Assembly: GCA_016720655.1 (NCBI GenBank)
Contig: JADKKE010000032.1
Span: 496,001 to 560,000 of the forward strand
Reading direction: 5' to 3'
Length of the DNA: 64,000 bases
From: Bacteroidota bacterium
GTDB taxonomy: Bacteria; Bacteroidota; Bacteroidia; AKYH767-A; 2013-40CM-41-45
The translations under genes and the position numbers were made by a program. The notes below the pieces were generated by a model that was not told where the DNA came from, made no database searches, and worked only from the letters and a program-made list of their open reading frames with translations. Positions 44,110-52,433 of the stretch are shown piece after piece; within the stretch, counting starts at the first letter, position 1; every line of letters begins with the position of its first letter.

Positions 44110-45951
44110 ATGTTTCCTGTTTCGGGACGAAGTTTGATCTTGTCCTTTGCAATTTTACTTGGTTTATTTTCCTGCAAGCCAAACACCCAACCAGACCCTG
44201 TTCTCAAGGGCCTGGAAGAACGTCCTTTTACGATTGTCAACCAGGGCTTTTCTTTAGATACTCCGGATGCGGAAGAAACATACCGAATATTGAGTACGAT
44301 CGACAACCAAAAAGTCATCGATACGATATATTATGAATTGGTGAACCGACTTCTTGATGATGGTGACTACGACCTTGCATTAGAGCACTTAAGGAAATTT
44401 GCATCGTCGATCAAACCTGGAAATTATAAATCTTCTGCTTGGTATCATTTGGAAGCCGGTGAGTCCTATTTCTACAAGACAGTTTACGACAGTGCTTCAA
44501 CCGAGTTATTAGCTGCAGTTGAGGATTACAAAAAAATTCGGGACTCGGTGGGATTGGCAGCCACCTACAAAGTGATCGGTTCAATGTATGCTTACAAAGG
44601 AGATTATGCGAAGAGTGCCGAATTCAGATACCTGGCTTTGCATATTTATGAGAAGATAGCGGACAGCTTGAAACTCAATGAAGTGAAAATGGGTCTGGGA
44701 GATAATTACCTTGAACAGAATGACTATCCCAAAGCGATCTCACTCTTTTCATCGGCTTTGGAATATTTTGAAAATAAAAAAGATTCGACAAATCTGTCGG
44801 CTGCCCATACTTCTCTCGCTGCAGTATACCAACATTCGAATGATGTTCCAAATGCACTTGAACATGCAAAAAGAGCGGTTGAAATCCAGCGTGAATTGAA
44901 CGATGAATTCGGTTTGCCTTCAGCCTTAAATTCTTTGGCCATTACATACATGCGAAATAAAGAATTCAATCTTGCGTATCCACTGTTGCAGGAAACATAT
45001 TATTATATCGAAGAAACAAATGACCTCCGGCAACTTCCATCCATCCTTCACAATATTGGTATTTGCCAAATGGAAATCGGGCGAATTGATTCAGCAGAGA
45101 TGACTTTGAAGAAAGCTGTTGAAATTGCCAACAGCAGTGGGCAACGGTATGGTTTACTGAGTACATACAAGACTTTGTATGGAATAGCGGAACGAAAAAA
45201 AGATTACGCGGCCGCTTTAGCATATTTATCAAACTACACTTCTTTGAACGATTCCATGTACTCTCATGAGAAATCCCAAATTATTAATGAACTCAATGTT
45301 CGATATGAGAGTGAACTGAAGGAATCGAAAATTAAAGAGTTGGGGCAACTGAAGGAAATTGAGAGCAGTAGAAAAAATTGGTTGATCTTCGCAATTGTAT
45401 TGCTTTTCATGATTGCTGCAATGCTGCTATTTTTTACAGTTAGTCGCCATCGGAAGAATCGACAACTGTTGAAAGCTGAAAATCAGATTCAGGAACAGGA
45501 ACTTAATTCCATGAAGCGCGAACTGGAAATTAACAGAATTCGTTTGCAGGATTTTACACAGAACCTTATTTCAAAATCCGCATTGATTGAGGACCTTGAA
45601 GCCCGACTCAGGGCGGGAGCATCTTTGCCATCAGACGAGCAGTTTCATTCCTATGTTGAAGAATTTTCGAAAATGAAATTCATGACAGAAACTGACTGGA
45701 ATCAGTTTCGATTGTATTTTGATTCGGTTTATCCAGGTATGATAGCCAGAGTTACAAAATCATTTAATCAGATTACCTCAGCAGAATTGAGATTATTCTT
45801 GTTAATCAAACTGGCGATTGGAAATAAAGAGGTGTCTACAATGCTTGCAATTTCTCCTGACAGCGTTAAAAAAACGAGGTACCGGTTAAAGAAGAAACTC
45901 AATCTTTCGGAAGAAGCCAGTCTGGATGATTTTGTATTGAGTTTTCATTAA
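44110..45951 (+). CDS. Lipoprotein-like TPR regulator with membrane helix and LuxR-type HTH
   Basis: The 613-residue protein begins with a hydrophobic leader ending L-F-S-C-K, a possible lipobox. TPR repeats run from about 55 to 400 (for example Y-D-L-A-L-E-H near 88, A-Y-K-G-D-Y-A-K-S-A near 160), one transmembrane helix spans about 422-445, a coiled coil 450-510, and the C-terminal HTH at about 555-612 has I-S-P-D-S-V-K-K-T-R-Y-R-L-K-K-K-L. It is a one-chain sensor-regulator like that at 9286-10914. A lipid anchor and a membrane helix in one chain would be odd, so the leader may be a normal signal peptide. Convergent with the LuxR gene at 46010. Confidence 0.83.
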   Translation: MFPVSGRSLILSFAILLGLFSCKPNTQPDPVLKGLEERPFTIVNQGFSLDTPDAEETYRILSTIDNQKVIDTIYYELVNRLLDDGDYDLALEHLRKFASSIKPGNYKSSAWYHLEAGESYFYKTVYDSASTELLAAVEDYKKIRDSVGLAATYKVIGSMYAYKGDYAKSAEFRYLALHIYEKIADSLKLNEVKMGLGDNYLEQNDYPKAISLFSSALEYFENKKDSTNLSAAHTSLAAVYQHSNDVPNALEHAKRAVEIQRELNDEFGLPSALNSLAITYMRNKEFNLAYPLLQETYYYIEETNDLRQLPSILHNIGICQMEIGRIDSAEMTLKKAVEIANSSGQRYGLLSTYKTLYGIAERKKDYAAALAYLSNYTSLNDSMYSHEKSQIINELNVRYESELKESKIKELGQLKEIESSRKNWLIFAIVLLFMIAAMLLFFTVSRHRKNRQLLKAENQIQEQELNSMKRELEINRIRLQDFTQNLISKSALIEDLEARLRAGASLPSDEQFHSYVEEFSKMKFMTETDWNQFRLYFDSVYPGMIARVTKSFNQITSAELRLFLLIKLAIGNKEVSTMLAISPDSVKKTRYRLKKKLNLSEEASLDDFVLSFH

Positions 45952-46009
45952 TACAATAAGAGTGAATTGGATGTTTGAGAGCTCTCGAGTTGATTCCAAA
46001 ATCGAGTAC

Positions 46010-46690
46010 TCATTTACTTGTGTGAAGAACATTGCGAGGTTTTTCGGCTTCCTGGATTCGCAGGATATCAAAGAAGTTGGCACAATTAAAACGCCGATAC
46101 AAATCGCAGAAAACCTTATCAATGGTTTTTTTACTCAAACAAAGTTGATGACCAATTTCTTTTGAAGTTTTGCCTTGTTTTCTGAGATCTATTACCATTT
46201 GTTCTCTTGGTGTAAAAGTGGGAAATGAATTTGTATTCTTACCAATAATGATTTTTTGTTTCCTGCAGTAATGGAGTAATCCATTGCTCAGAATATCATT
46301 TAAATGAAATCCTTCATTCGCGACACTTCGTATTGCTTTTTCCACATCCTCAAGCAAATGATGATCGGCCAGAATTCCGGACGCACCTGAATTTACTATT
46401 TGTATCATTAAATCATCATTTAAATAATTGCCTGTCCACCATGCCAGCACTGCCTTGGAACGGGCATTCAATTTATTTATACTCTCAAGTTGTTGTTCAG
46501 AATTAATCTGAAGGAGAACGACATTCGAATCAAGCGGATCGCTTTCACACACTGAGTCCTGATCCGGCAGAATTGCGGAAATAATTATTTCGTTTTTCTG
46601 CGATAGGTTAAAGGACAACCATTGTGAAAACAAAACAGGGAAACCACACAATGTAATTCGAATCGGATTATTCTGTTGATCTGTATGCAT
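46010..46690 (-). CDS. Orphan LuxR/NarL-type regulator with degenerate receiver domain
   Basis: The 226-residue protein has a receiver-like N-terminal part (I-R-I-T-L-C-G-F-P-V-L near residue 10-20 and A-V-L-A-W-W-T-G near 82-89) in which the phospho-accepting aspartate is not apparent; the usual D-x-x-M-P is missing. The last 65 residues are a LuxR HTH: F-T-P-R-E-Q-M-V-I-D-L near 163, then G-K-T-S-K-E-I-G and L-C-L-S-K-K-T-I-D-K near 185-194. ATG 46690 is chosen because upstream codons up to 46774 have no receiver character. No kinase gene is adjacent. It is divergent from the small exported proteins at 47124-48721. Confidence 0.8.
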   Translation of the reverse strand: MHTDQQNNPIRITLCGFPVLFSQWLSFNLSQKNEIIISAILPDQDSVCESDPLDSNVVLLQINSEQQLESINKLNARSKAVLAWWTGNYLNDDLMIQIVNSGASGILADHHLLEDVEKAIRSVANEGFHLNDILSNGLLHYCRKQKIIIGKNTNSFPTFTPREQMVIDLRKQGKTSKEIGHQLCLSKKTIDKVFCDLYRRFNCANFFDILRIQEAEKPRNVLHTSK

Positions 46691-47123
46691 GTTCGAAGAA
46701 AGGAAAGTAAAAGGGATAATGACATTTATTTTAATAGGGAAAATGCATTCAAAATTAACAGTGAAATCATCCAAAATGTTTATTACTCGATAATTGTCAG
46801 CATTTGTGCGAAGATCTCAGCAAATAAGAAATTCAAATTTCATTTTCGTAAATGTTCTATTCATTTAGAGTAGTTCTCCTCTTGTTGCCAAAACCTGATG
46901 AAATTAGTTTTGCTGACGAAATCGATAGACTGATTCGCAGATGCTTTTGCCTGAAACATACAAACTCTTCCCATTGCCAGTTGGTTCCTGTGGTGCTTCC
47001 AAAGGGAAGTTCCATTTCCGACCAATTCGTCCGCCTACAATTGATGATGGCTAGAATAGAAGCAATTGTTCACATTGTAAACCACAATTTCAATTTAAAA
47101 TTCACACACAAAAATTTGATAAA
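46691..47123. other. 433-base divergent regulatory region
   Basis: This AT-rich region separates the orphan LuxR gene from the small exported proteins and must hold both promoters. A frame from 46852 to 47127 is open and ends in ATGA at the next start, but its residue content looks like translated leader rather than protein. ATTGT-AAACC-ACAAT (47075-47089) is a 5-base inverted repeat that could be an operator. No clear TAnnTTTG is seen. Confidence 0.4.
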
Positions 47124-47597
47124 ATGAAAACACTATTCTCAATTATTGCCTGTTTAAGTTTGCTTTTTTTAAATGGAGAAGCAAACGCGAAGTTTGATAT
47201 GCATGCAGCGAAATCTGATATTGTTTATGAAATGATGCAGCCATGTACACTTGTCGTTACCATCGCTGGAACCCTGCACAAAAAGAGTGCCGGGTGTACG
47301 GATTTTGCATTGGGTTGTCTGCATTTTGGTGTTTCCTTCAATTCAATAATTATTGGAGAAGAGAGTACTGAACTCGGTCTCGAAATGAGATCGTCAAATG
47401 TAGTTTCACTATCTGCCTATTACACAGAGAAAATCAATACTCCTTATTTTGAAGTGGAGGAAGATACTCCTTTGGGGGATAAATTAAGCAATCAACTGGG
47501 ATATAGTTCGATCATTATTAAAAAAGGTTTATACAAGTATACCCGGGACAAGTCCAATTTAGTTACTGTTGACCTCAGTTGTGCTTCAAAGAAATGA
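47124..47597 (+). CDS. Small exported protein with C-terminal IIIKxGxYK motif
   Basis: The 157-residue product has a signal peptide ending A-N-A-K at about 23. The mature part has four cysteines (near residues 41, 58, 65 and 153) and ends with a beta-rich segment, Y-S-S-I-I-I-K-K-G-L-Y-K-Y-T-R. That end aligns with the protein at 47648 (P-I-I-I-K-A-G-S-Y-K-M), so the two are probably distant paralogues. There is no T9SS tail and no lipobox, so it is likely periplasmic. Function unknown. Confidence 0.72.
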   Translation: MKTLFSIIACLSLLFLNGEANAKFDMHAAKSDIVYEMMQPCTLVVTIAGTLHKKSAGCTDFALGCLHFGVSFNSIIIGEESTELGLEMRSSNVVSLSAYYTEKINTPYFEVEEDTPLGDKLSNQLGYSSIIIKKGLYKYTRDKSNLVTVDLSCASKK

Positions 47598-47647
47598 GTA
47601 AACTGAGAAGTGAACTCATTTTATAATTTTAATTAAAATCGAAAAAG

Positions 47648-48055
47648 ATGAAAAAAAACGGAATCTATTTAAAATTAGTAGTGGCAGTGATTGCTTTAAT
47701 GAGTGTGCTGCCATTGCAGTCATTCTCATGGGTCTATCATTACAATGTAAAATGGGGTTGTAACTCGAAGGCTTGCAAAGGATTTGGTATTTGCCGTACG
47801 ATCGTTGTGATGCCAGACGAAGGTTGCATTTTCACCAGCAACGATGGAGGGAAAACTATTGAAATGACTGTTCCTCCTGATATTGCATCTGCTGCGGGTG
47901 CCCAGTTTGCCGGGCAGCTTTTTGTTATGGAAGGTGATTTTCAGTTTCCGCCGGAATTCCAGGAGGCCCTTCATTCTTTGAAACCGATCATCATAAAAGC
48001 GGGTTCTTATAAGATGGAAAAATCGACCAAAGGAGTAGTTGTTTATTTTAATTAA
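47648..48055 (+). CDS. Small exported protein, paralogue of the 47124 product
   Basis: This 135-residue protein has a signal peptide ending at about residue 27 (L-Q-S-F-S) and a mature region with cysteines near 38, 43, 49 and 60. It closes with I-I-I-K-A-G-S-Y-K-M-E-K-S-T-K-G-V-V-V-Y-F, matching the end of the 47124 protein. The tail motif I-x-x-G-x-Y is known to me from small Bacteroidota secreted proteins without a function. It lies 50 bases after its paralogue and before a strong hairpin. Confidence 0.72.
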   Translation: MKKNGIYLKLVVAVIALMSVLPLQSFSWVYHYNVKWGCNSKACKGFGICRTIVVMPDEGCIFTSNDGGKTIEMTVPPDIASAAGAQFAGQLFVMEGDFQFPPEFQEALHSLKPIIIKAGSYKMEKSTKGVVVYFN

Positions 48056-48059
48056 TACA

Positions 48060-48097
48060 TTCATGGGCTTATGCTAAAATTTGTATAAGCCCATGAA
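48060..48097 (+). terminator. Strong hairpin after the paralogue pair
   Basis: TTCATGGGCTTAT (48060-48072) and ATAAGCCCATGAA (48085-48097) form a perfect 13-base stem. The following sequence is only moderately T-rich, so it may be a terminator or an RNA-stabilising end. It lies between the paralogues and the lipoprotein gene. Confidence 0.7.
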
Positions 48098-48109
48098 TTA
48101 ATTTGAAAT

Positions 48110-48721
48110 ATGAAAAAAATCTTCGCCTTCGTATCATTATTATTTGTGTTCAGTTCTTGTCAACTTGTATTTAAAATAGTTGCCGGTGTACACGACTGCA
48201 ACAAACCCTCTCATGTCGGAGACTTGAAGAAGTATGCGATTAAATTGGGCATGCATTACGACAATATTGTTTATCCACTGGATTCAAATGCGTTTCAAAG
48301 AACACACATGCGTCTGACCCGAGGCTTTCCGGCTATGGATGTTTTTAATCATGAAGGATATAGAATCATTGTGAATGATACAGCGATATGTTCCAACCCG
48401 CTTTCTGACTTTACAAAAATAATATGTGATGGAAAATTTGCCGGAATTGATAGTTCACGAAGACTGGATGATGAACTGGCAGACTACATTCGTATTCCCA
48501 TGATATCTTCGACTCAGGCAGTTCCGAAATCCTCCTATGAATTCATGAAAATGGATACAAGCGCTGATTATACTGTAATTATTTATTTTATGTATTGCGT
48601 ACGAAGAATGAATAAGGAGTATACTGCTCCCTGGGAAAAGAATTTGTTAGACCAAAAGAATTGTAAAGTAAATGTACTCAAGGTTTCCCTTGACAAGACA
48701 GTGGAAATAGTGAATTACTGA
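48110..48721 (+). CDS. Predicted lipoprotein of unknown function
   Basis: The 203-residue protein has a lipoprotein signal (F-V-F-S-S-C at residues 12-17) and a mature part with conserved-looking aromatic and charged residues (Y-P-L-D-S-N-A-F near 56-63). I recognise no domain. It follows the two small exported proteins with 12 bases after their hairpin, so it may be a separate transcript or read-through product. Cysteine residues beyond the lipobox are at about 29, 93, 105 and 162. Confidence 0.75.
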   Translation: MKKIFAFVSLLFVFSSCQLVFKIVAGVHDCNKPSHVGDLKKYAIKLGMHYDNIVYPLDSNAFQRTHMRLTRGFPAMDVFNHEGYRIIVNDTAICSNPLSDFTKIICDGKFAGIDSSRRLDDELADYIRIPMISSTQAVPKSSYEFMKMDTSADYTVIIYFMYCVRRMNKEYTAPWEKNLLDQKNCKVNVLKVSLDKTVEIVNY

Positions 48722-48759
48722 ATTGTATTTCCGGATTTGTTTTTTGAACAGCAACCATT

Positions 48760-51700
48760 TTAAGCGTCAAACTCAATCACAAGGTCATCTGCTTCCACCA
48801 TCGTGGCTTCGTTGAGTGCAATCCGTTTTACAGTAAGGTCCTTCGGCGCAGTAATGGTTGTTTCCATTTTCATTGCTTCGATAGTAAATAAAGGAGCGTT
48901 TCTTTTTGCAGCTTCTCCGGGTTTTACAAATACTCTTGCCAGGCGACCCTGCAATGGGGCACCAATTTGCAATTCACCACTGGCTTTTGGATTGGAGACT
49001 TTTCGCACAACAACATTTCTGTCTTTCACTTCAATCGAACGTGTTTGTCCGTTTAATCGGAAGAAGACCGTTCTGTTTCCTTCATCATCGACCTGTTCGC
49101 TCACATAAAGCAATCGGATGAGTAAAGTTTTTCCTGTTCCAATGTTCACCAGAATTTCTTCATTGCTTTTCATCGGATAGAAAAAGGTTGGAGTGGGGAG
49201 TGCTGTGACTTCGCCAAACAGTTTCCTGAAATTGTAATACTCTTCGAAAACTTTTGGATAGAATTTCCAACTCAGGAAATCGAGGAAACTGAGGTAATGA
49301 TCAAATTTTTGTTGAAACTGTTCAAATTCTTTTTCAAATTCCACCGGTTGCAAATGTGCATTGGGGAGATCAGTGTAGGGTTTTTCGTCTTTCAGTATCA
49401 GTTTTTGCAATTCAACCGGCCAGCCGCCGAAGGGTTGCCCAAGATCACCGCGAAACATACTCTTGACCGATTCAGGGAATGATATGGATTCACCTTTTGA
49501 GAAAATATCGTCCCGGGTGAGATTGCTTGTTACCATGAACATCGCCATATCTCCAACCACCTTAGAGCTTGGTGTCACTTTGACGATGTCACCGAACATG
49601 TCGTTTACTTCCTCATAGGCTTTTTTAATATCGTCCATTCTCTCGGACAGTCCGAGTGATTGAGCCTGAGGTTTAAGATTGGAATATTGCCCTCCCGGAA
49701 TTTCATGGTTGTAAACTTCTGCAGTACCTGCCATCAAACCCGATTCAAATGGATAGTAATATTCTCTTACTGTTTCCCAGTAATTAGAAAATTCATTGAG
49801 AGAACGCACATTGATTAATGGATCCTGCGGTGTGTTCCGCAATGCTTCAGCAAGCACATTGAAATTGGGTTGTGAGGTAAGTCCGGAAAGTGATGCGAGA
49901 GCAACATCTACAACATCGACACCGGCATCAATAGCTTTCAGGTAAGTTGCATTTTGAATTGATGAAGTATCGTGCGTGTGCAAATGAATTGGAATATCAA
50001 TGGATTTTTTCAATGCACTAATCAATACATCCGCTGAATAGGGTTTCAACAAACCAGCCATGTCTTTGATTCCAAGAATATGTGCTCCTGCGTCTTCCAG
50101 TTTCTTAGCCATATCCACATAGTACGTCAAAGAATATTTCTGGCGTTTCGGATCCATGATATCTCCGGTATAACAAATACACGCTTCTGCAAGTCCGCCG
50201 GTACGTTCCCTCACAGCACGAATGCTGACATTCATGCTGTCTATCCAGTTCAGTGAGTCAAAAATCCGAAAGACATCAACTCCGTTTTCCCAGCTTTTTT
50301 CTATGAATTTTTCTACCAGATTATCAGGATAGGAAGTATAGCCAACTGCGTTTGCTCCCCGGATCAACATTTGTAAAAGAATATTCGGTACTGCACTTCG
50401 CAAAGCCTGCAGCCGCTTCCACGGACATTCATGAAGGAAGCGAAGAGCAACATCAAAGGTTGCACCACCCCATACTTCCATAGAAAATAATTGGGGATGA
50501 TGTCGCGCAAAACTTTCTGCAACGCGCAGCATGTCAACCGTGCGGACACGCGTGGCTAGTAAAGACTGATGTGCATCCCGGAGTGTTGTGTCTGTAAATT
50601 GCACTTTGGGTTCGTCTTTTAACCAGGCAGCAAATTTATCCGGTCCGAGTTCATCCAGTTTTTGTTTTGTTCCGTTGGGAATTTTTTGAATCCTGTCAAA
50701 AGCCGGGACTTTTGGAGAATGGAAAATTTTAGTTTTATCAATTTTCGTTACGTCGGGATTACCATTGACAAGTACATCGGCCAGGTATCGCAACATTTTC
50801 GTTCCGCGATCCTGAGTCGCTTTTGTAAGCAAAAGATCAGGATGTTTTTCGATGAACCGTACTGTGATGTCGCCACTTTCAAAAAGCGGATGCATGATTA
50901 CATTTTCAAGAAATGCAATATTGGTTTTGACGCCACGAATTCTGAATTCTGTCAAGGCACGATACAATCTGCGACTGGCACCTTTCAGCGTTCTCCCTTT
51001 GGCTGTAATCTTCACAAGCATCGAATCAAAAAAGGGCGAGACTTTCACACCTTGATAAGAACTGCCTTCATCCAAACGAATTCCATATCCACCTGCATGA
51101 CGATATGCAATGATGGTTCCGTAATCCGGTTTGAAATCGTTTGAAGGATCTTCTGTTGTAATCCTGCATTGTATCGCAAAGCCATTGCAAGGAATTGATT
51201 CCTGGTCAGGGATATCAATTTGTTCGGAAGAAAGCTGATGACCATCGGCAATGAGGATCTGACTGCGTACAATATCGATTCGGGTCACCTCTTCTGTGAC
51301 AGTATGTTCTACCTGAATTCTTGGATTTACTTCAATGAAGAAAACATTTTCATCCTTGTCGACAAGAAATTCAACAGTGCCTGCATTATTATAATTTACA
51401 TGTTTCGCGATACTGAGTGCATAGTGGTATAATTTTTCTTTTGTTTCCGGACGAAGGTTCGGGGCAGGGGCAATTTCAACAACTTTTTGAAAACGTCTTT
51501 GTACACTACAATCACGTTCGTACAGATGTACAATATTCCCCTGGTTGTCACCCAGAATCTGTACTTCAATATGCTTGGGATCATCGACATATTTCTCAAT
51601 GAAAATGGTATCATCACCAAAAGCATTTCCCGCTTCACGTTTAGCTTCCGAAAAAGCTTTTTCCAATTCTTCCTCCTTATGAATCACCCGCATTCCACGT

Positions 51701-52203
51701 CCACCACCACCTGCACTTGCTTTGAAGATTACCGGAAATCCAATTCGTTTGGCTTCTTTCAAAGCTATGTCCGTTGAAACCAATTTTTCTTTGTTGTCTT
51801 CGATAACGGGAACTCCACAGGCACGAGCTACATTTTTTGACCGCACTTTATCCCCCAACTGATCCATCACCTCAGGTGTTGGTCCAACGAAAATAATACC
51901 TTCCTCCCGGCATCTTCGGGCGAATTGAACATTCTCAGAGAGAAAACCATAACCGGGATGGATCGCCTGGATCTGGTTTATTTTCGCTATGCGTATTATT
52001 TCTTCAATGTCAAGATAGGGCTTGAGTGGGTCATTGTCTGCACCGATCTGATAAGCTTCATCCGCTTTGAAACGGTGTAGGGAATAGCGGTCTTCATAGG
52101 TAAAAACAGCCACCGTTCGGATACTCAATTCGGATGCTGCGCGCAAAACACGTATTGCAATTTCACCACGATTGGCAACAAGGATCTTATGAATTTTTTC
52201 CAT
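48760..52203 (-). CDS. pyc: Pyruvate carboxylase
   Basis: This full-length 1147-residue biotin enzyme makes oxaloacetate from pyruvate, bicarbonate and ATP. The biotin carboxylase domain (about 1-450) starts K-I-L-V-A-N-R-G-E-I-A-I-R and contains the ATP-grasp loop G-G-G-G-R-G-M-R near residue 170. The carboxyltransferase domain starts near 530 with F-T-D-T-T-L-R-D-A-H-Q-S and has the metal-site H-x-H-D. The C-terminal biotinyl domain carries E-A-M-K-M-E-T with the biotin lysine at residue 1112. ATG 52203 is chosen because the family motif follows at once; ten upstream codons are extra. It is monocistronic. Confidence 0.96.
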   Translation of the reverse strand: MEKIHKILVANRGEIAIRVLRAASELSIRTVAVFTYEDRYSLHRFKADEAYQIGADNDPLKPYLDIEEIIRIAKINQIQAIHPGYGFLSENVQFARRCREEGIIFVGPTPEVMDQLGDKVRSKNVARACGVPVIEDNKEKLVSTDIALKEAKRIGFPVIFKASAGGGGRGMRVIHKEEELEKAFSEAKREAGNAFGDDTIFIEKYVDDPKHIEVQILGDNQGNIVHLYERDCSVQRRFQKVVEIAPAPNLRPETKEKLYHYALSIAKHVNYNNAGTVEFLVDKDENVFFIEVNPRIQVEHTVTEEVTRIDIVRSQILIADGHQLSSEQIDIPDQESIPCNGFAIQCRITTEDPSNDFKPDYGTIIAYRHAGGYGIRLDEGSSYQGVKVSPFFDSMLVKITAKGRTLKGASRRLYRALTEFRIRGVKTNIAFLENVIMHPLFESGDITVRFIEKHPDLLLTKATQDRGTKMLRYLADVLVNGNPDVTKIDKTKIFHSPKVPAFDRIQKIPNGTKQKLDELGPDKFAAWLKDEPKVQFTDTTLRDAHQSLLATRVRTVDMLRVAESFARHHPQLFSMEVWGGATFDVALRFLHECPWKRLQALRSAVPNILLQMLIRGANAVGYTSYPDNLVEKFIEKSWENGVDVFRIFDSLNWIDSMNVSIRAVRERTGGLAEACICYTGDIMDPKRQKYSLTYYVDMAKKLEDAGAHILGIKDMAGLLKPYSADVLISALKKSIDIPIHLHTHDTSSIQNATYLKAIDAGVDVVDVALASLSGLTSQPNFNVLAEALRNTPQDPLINVRSLNEFSNYWETVREYYYPFESGLMAGTAEVYNHEIPGGQYSNLKPQAQSLGLSERMDDIKKAYEEVNDMFGDIVKVTPSSKVVGDMAMFMVTSNLTRDDIFSKGESISFPESVKSMFRGDLGQPFGGWPVELQKLILKDEKPYTDLPNAHLQPVEFEKEFEQFQQKFDHYLSFLDFLSWKFYPKVFEEYYNFRKLFGEVTALPTPTFFYPMKSNEEILVNIGTGKTLLIRLLYVSEQVDDEGNRTVFFRLNGQTRSIEVKDRNVVVRKVSNPKASGELQIGAPLQGRLARVFVKPGEAAKRNAPLFTIEAMKMETTITAPKDLTVKRIALNEATMVEADDLVIEFDA

Positions 52204-52409
52204 AGGGTTGAGAGCAGAGTAGGGATAAATCAAAGTAAAGAAAATACAAAGGAACTTGTCAACCGTGCGGGGGATTTATGTTAACAAAAATGTGTTGGCG
52301 AAGGATTTCAATACCGCAAATAAAGCTTCTGCAAAGAGCATGTAAGCGAATCAACTCTTTCTATTTAAACGCATTTTCTTAAAGAGCCCTTTGAAAAATT
52401 TTCGAAATT

Positions 52410-52433
52410 AAATCCGTTGGATTCAACGGATTT
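52410..52433 (-). terminator. Hairpin across the stop codon of the DUF255 gene
   Basis: AAATCCGTTG (52410-52419) and CAACGGATTT (52424-52433) are perfect inverted copies around a 4-base loop that includes the stop codon of the minus-strand gene. On the minus strand the hairpin is followed by an AT-rich, T-containing stretch, so it probably serves as terminator. Confidence 0.75.

Noticed and set aside
46852..47127. Open frame of 91 residues ending in ATGA at the start of the 47124 gene
   Set aside because: Its residue content is unlike a protein, it has no clear ribosome site or signal peptide, and it fills an expected divergent promoter region.
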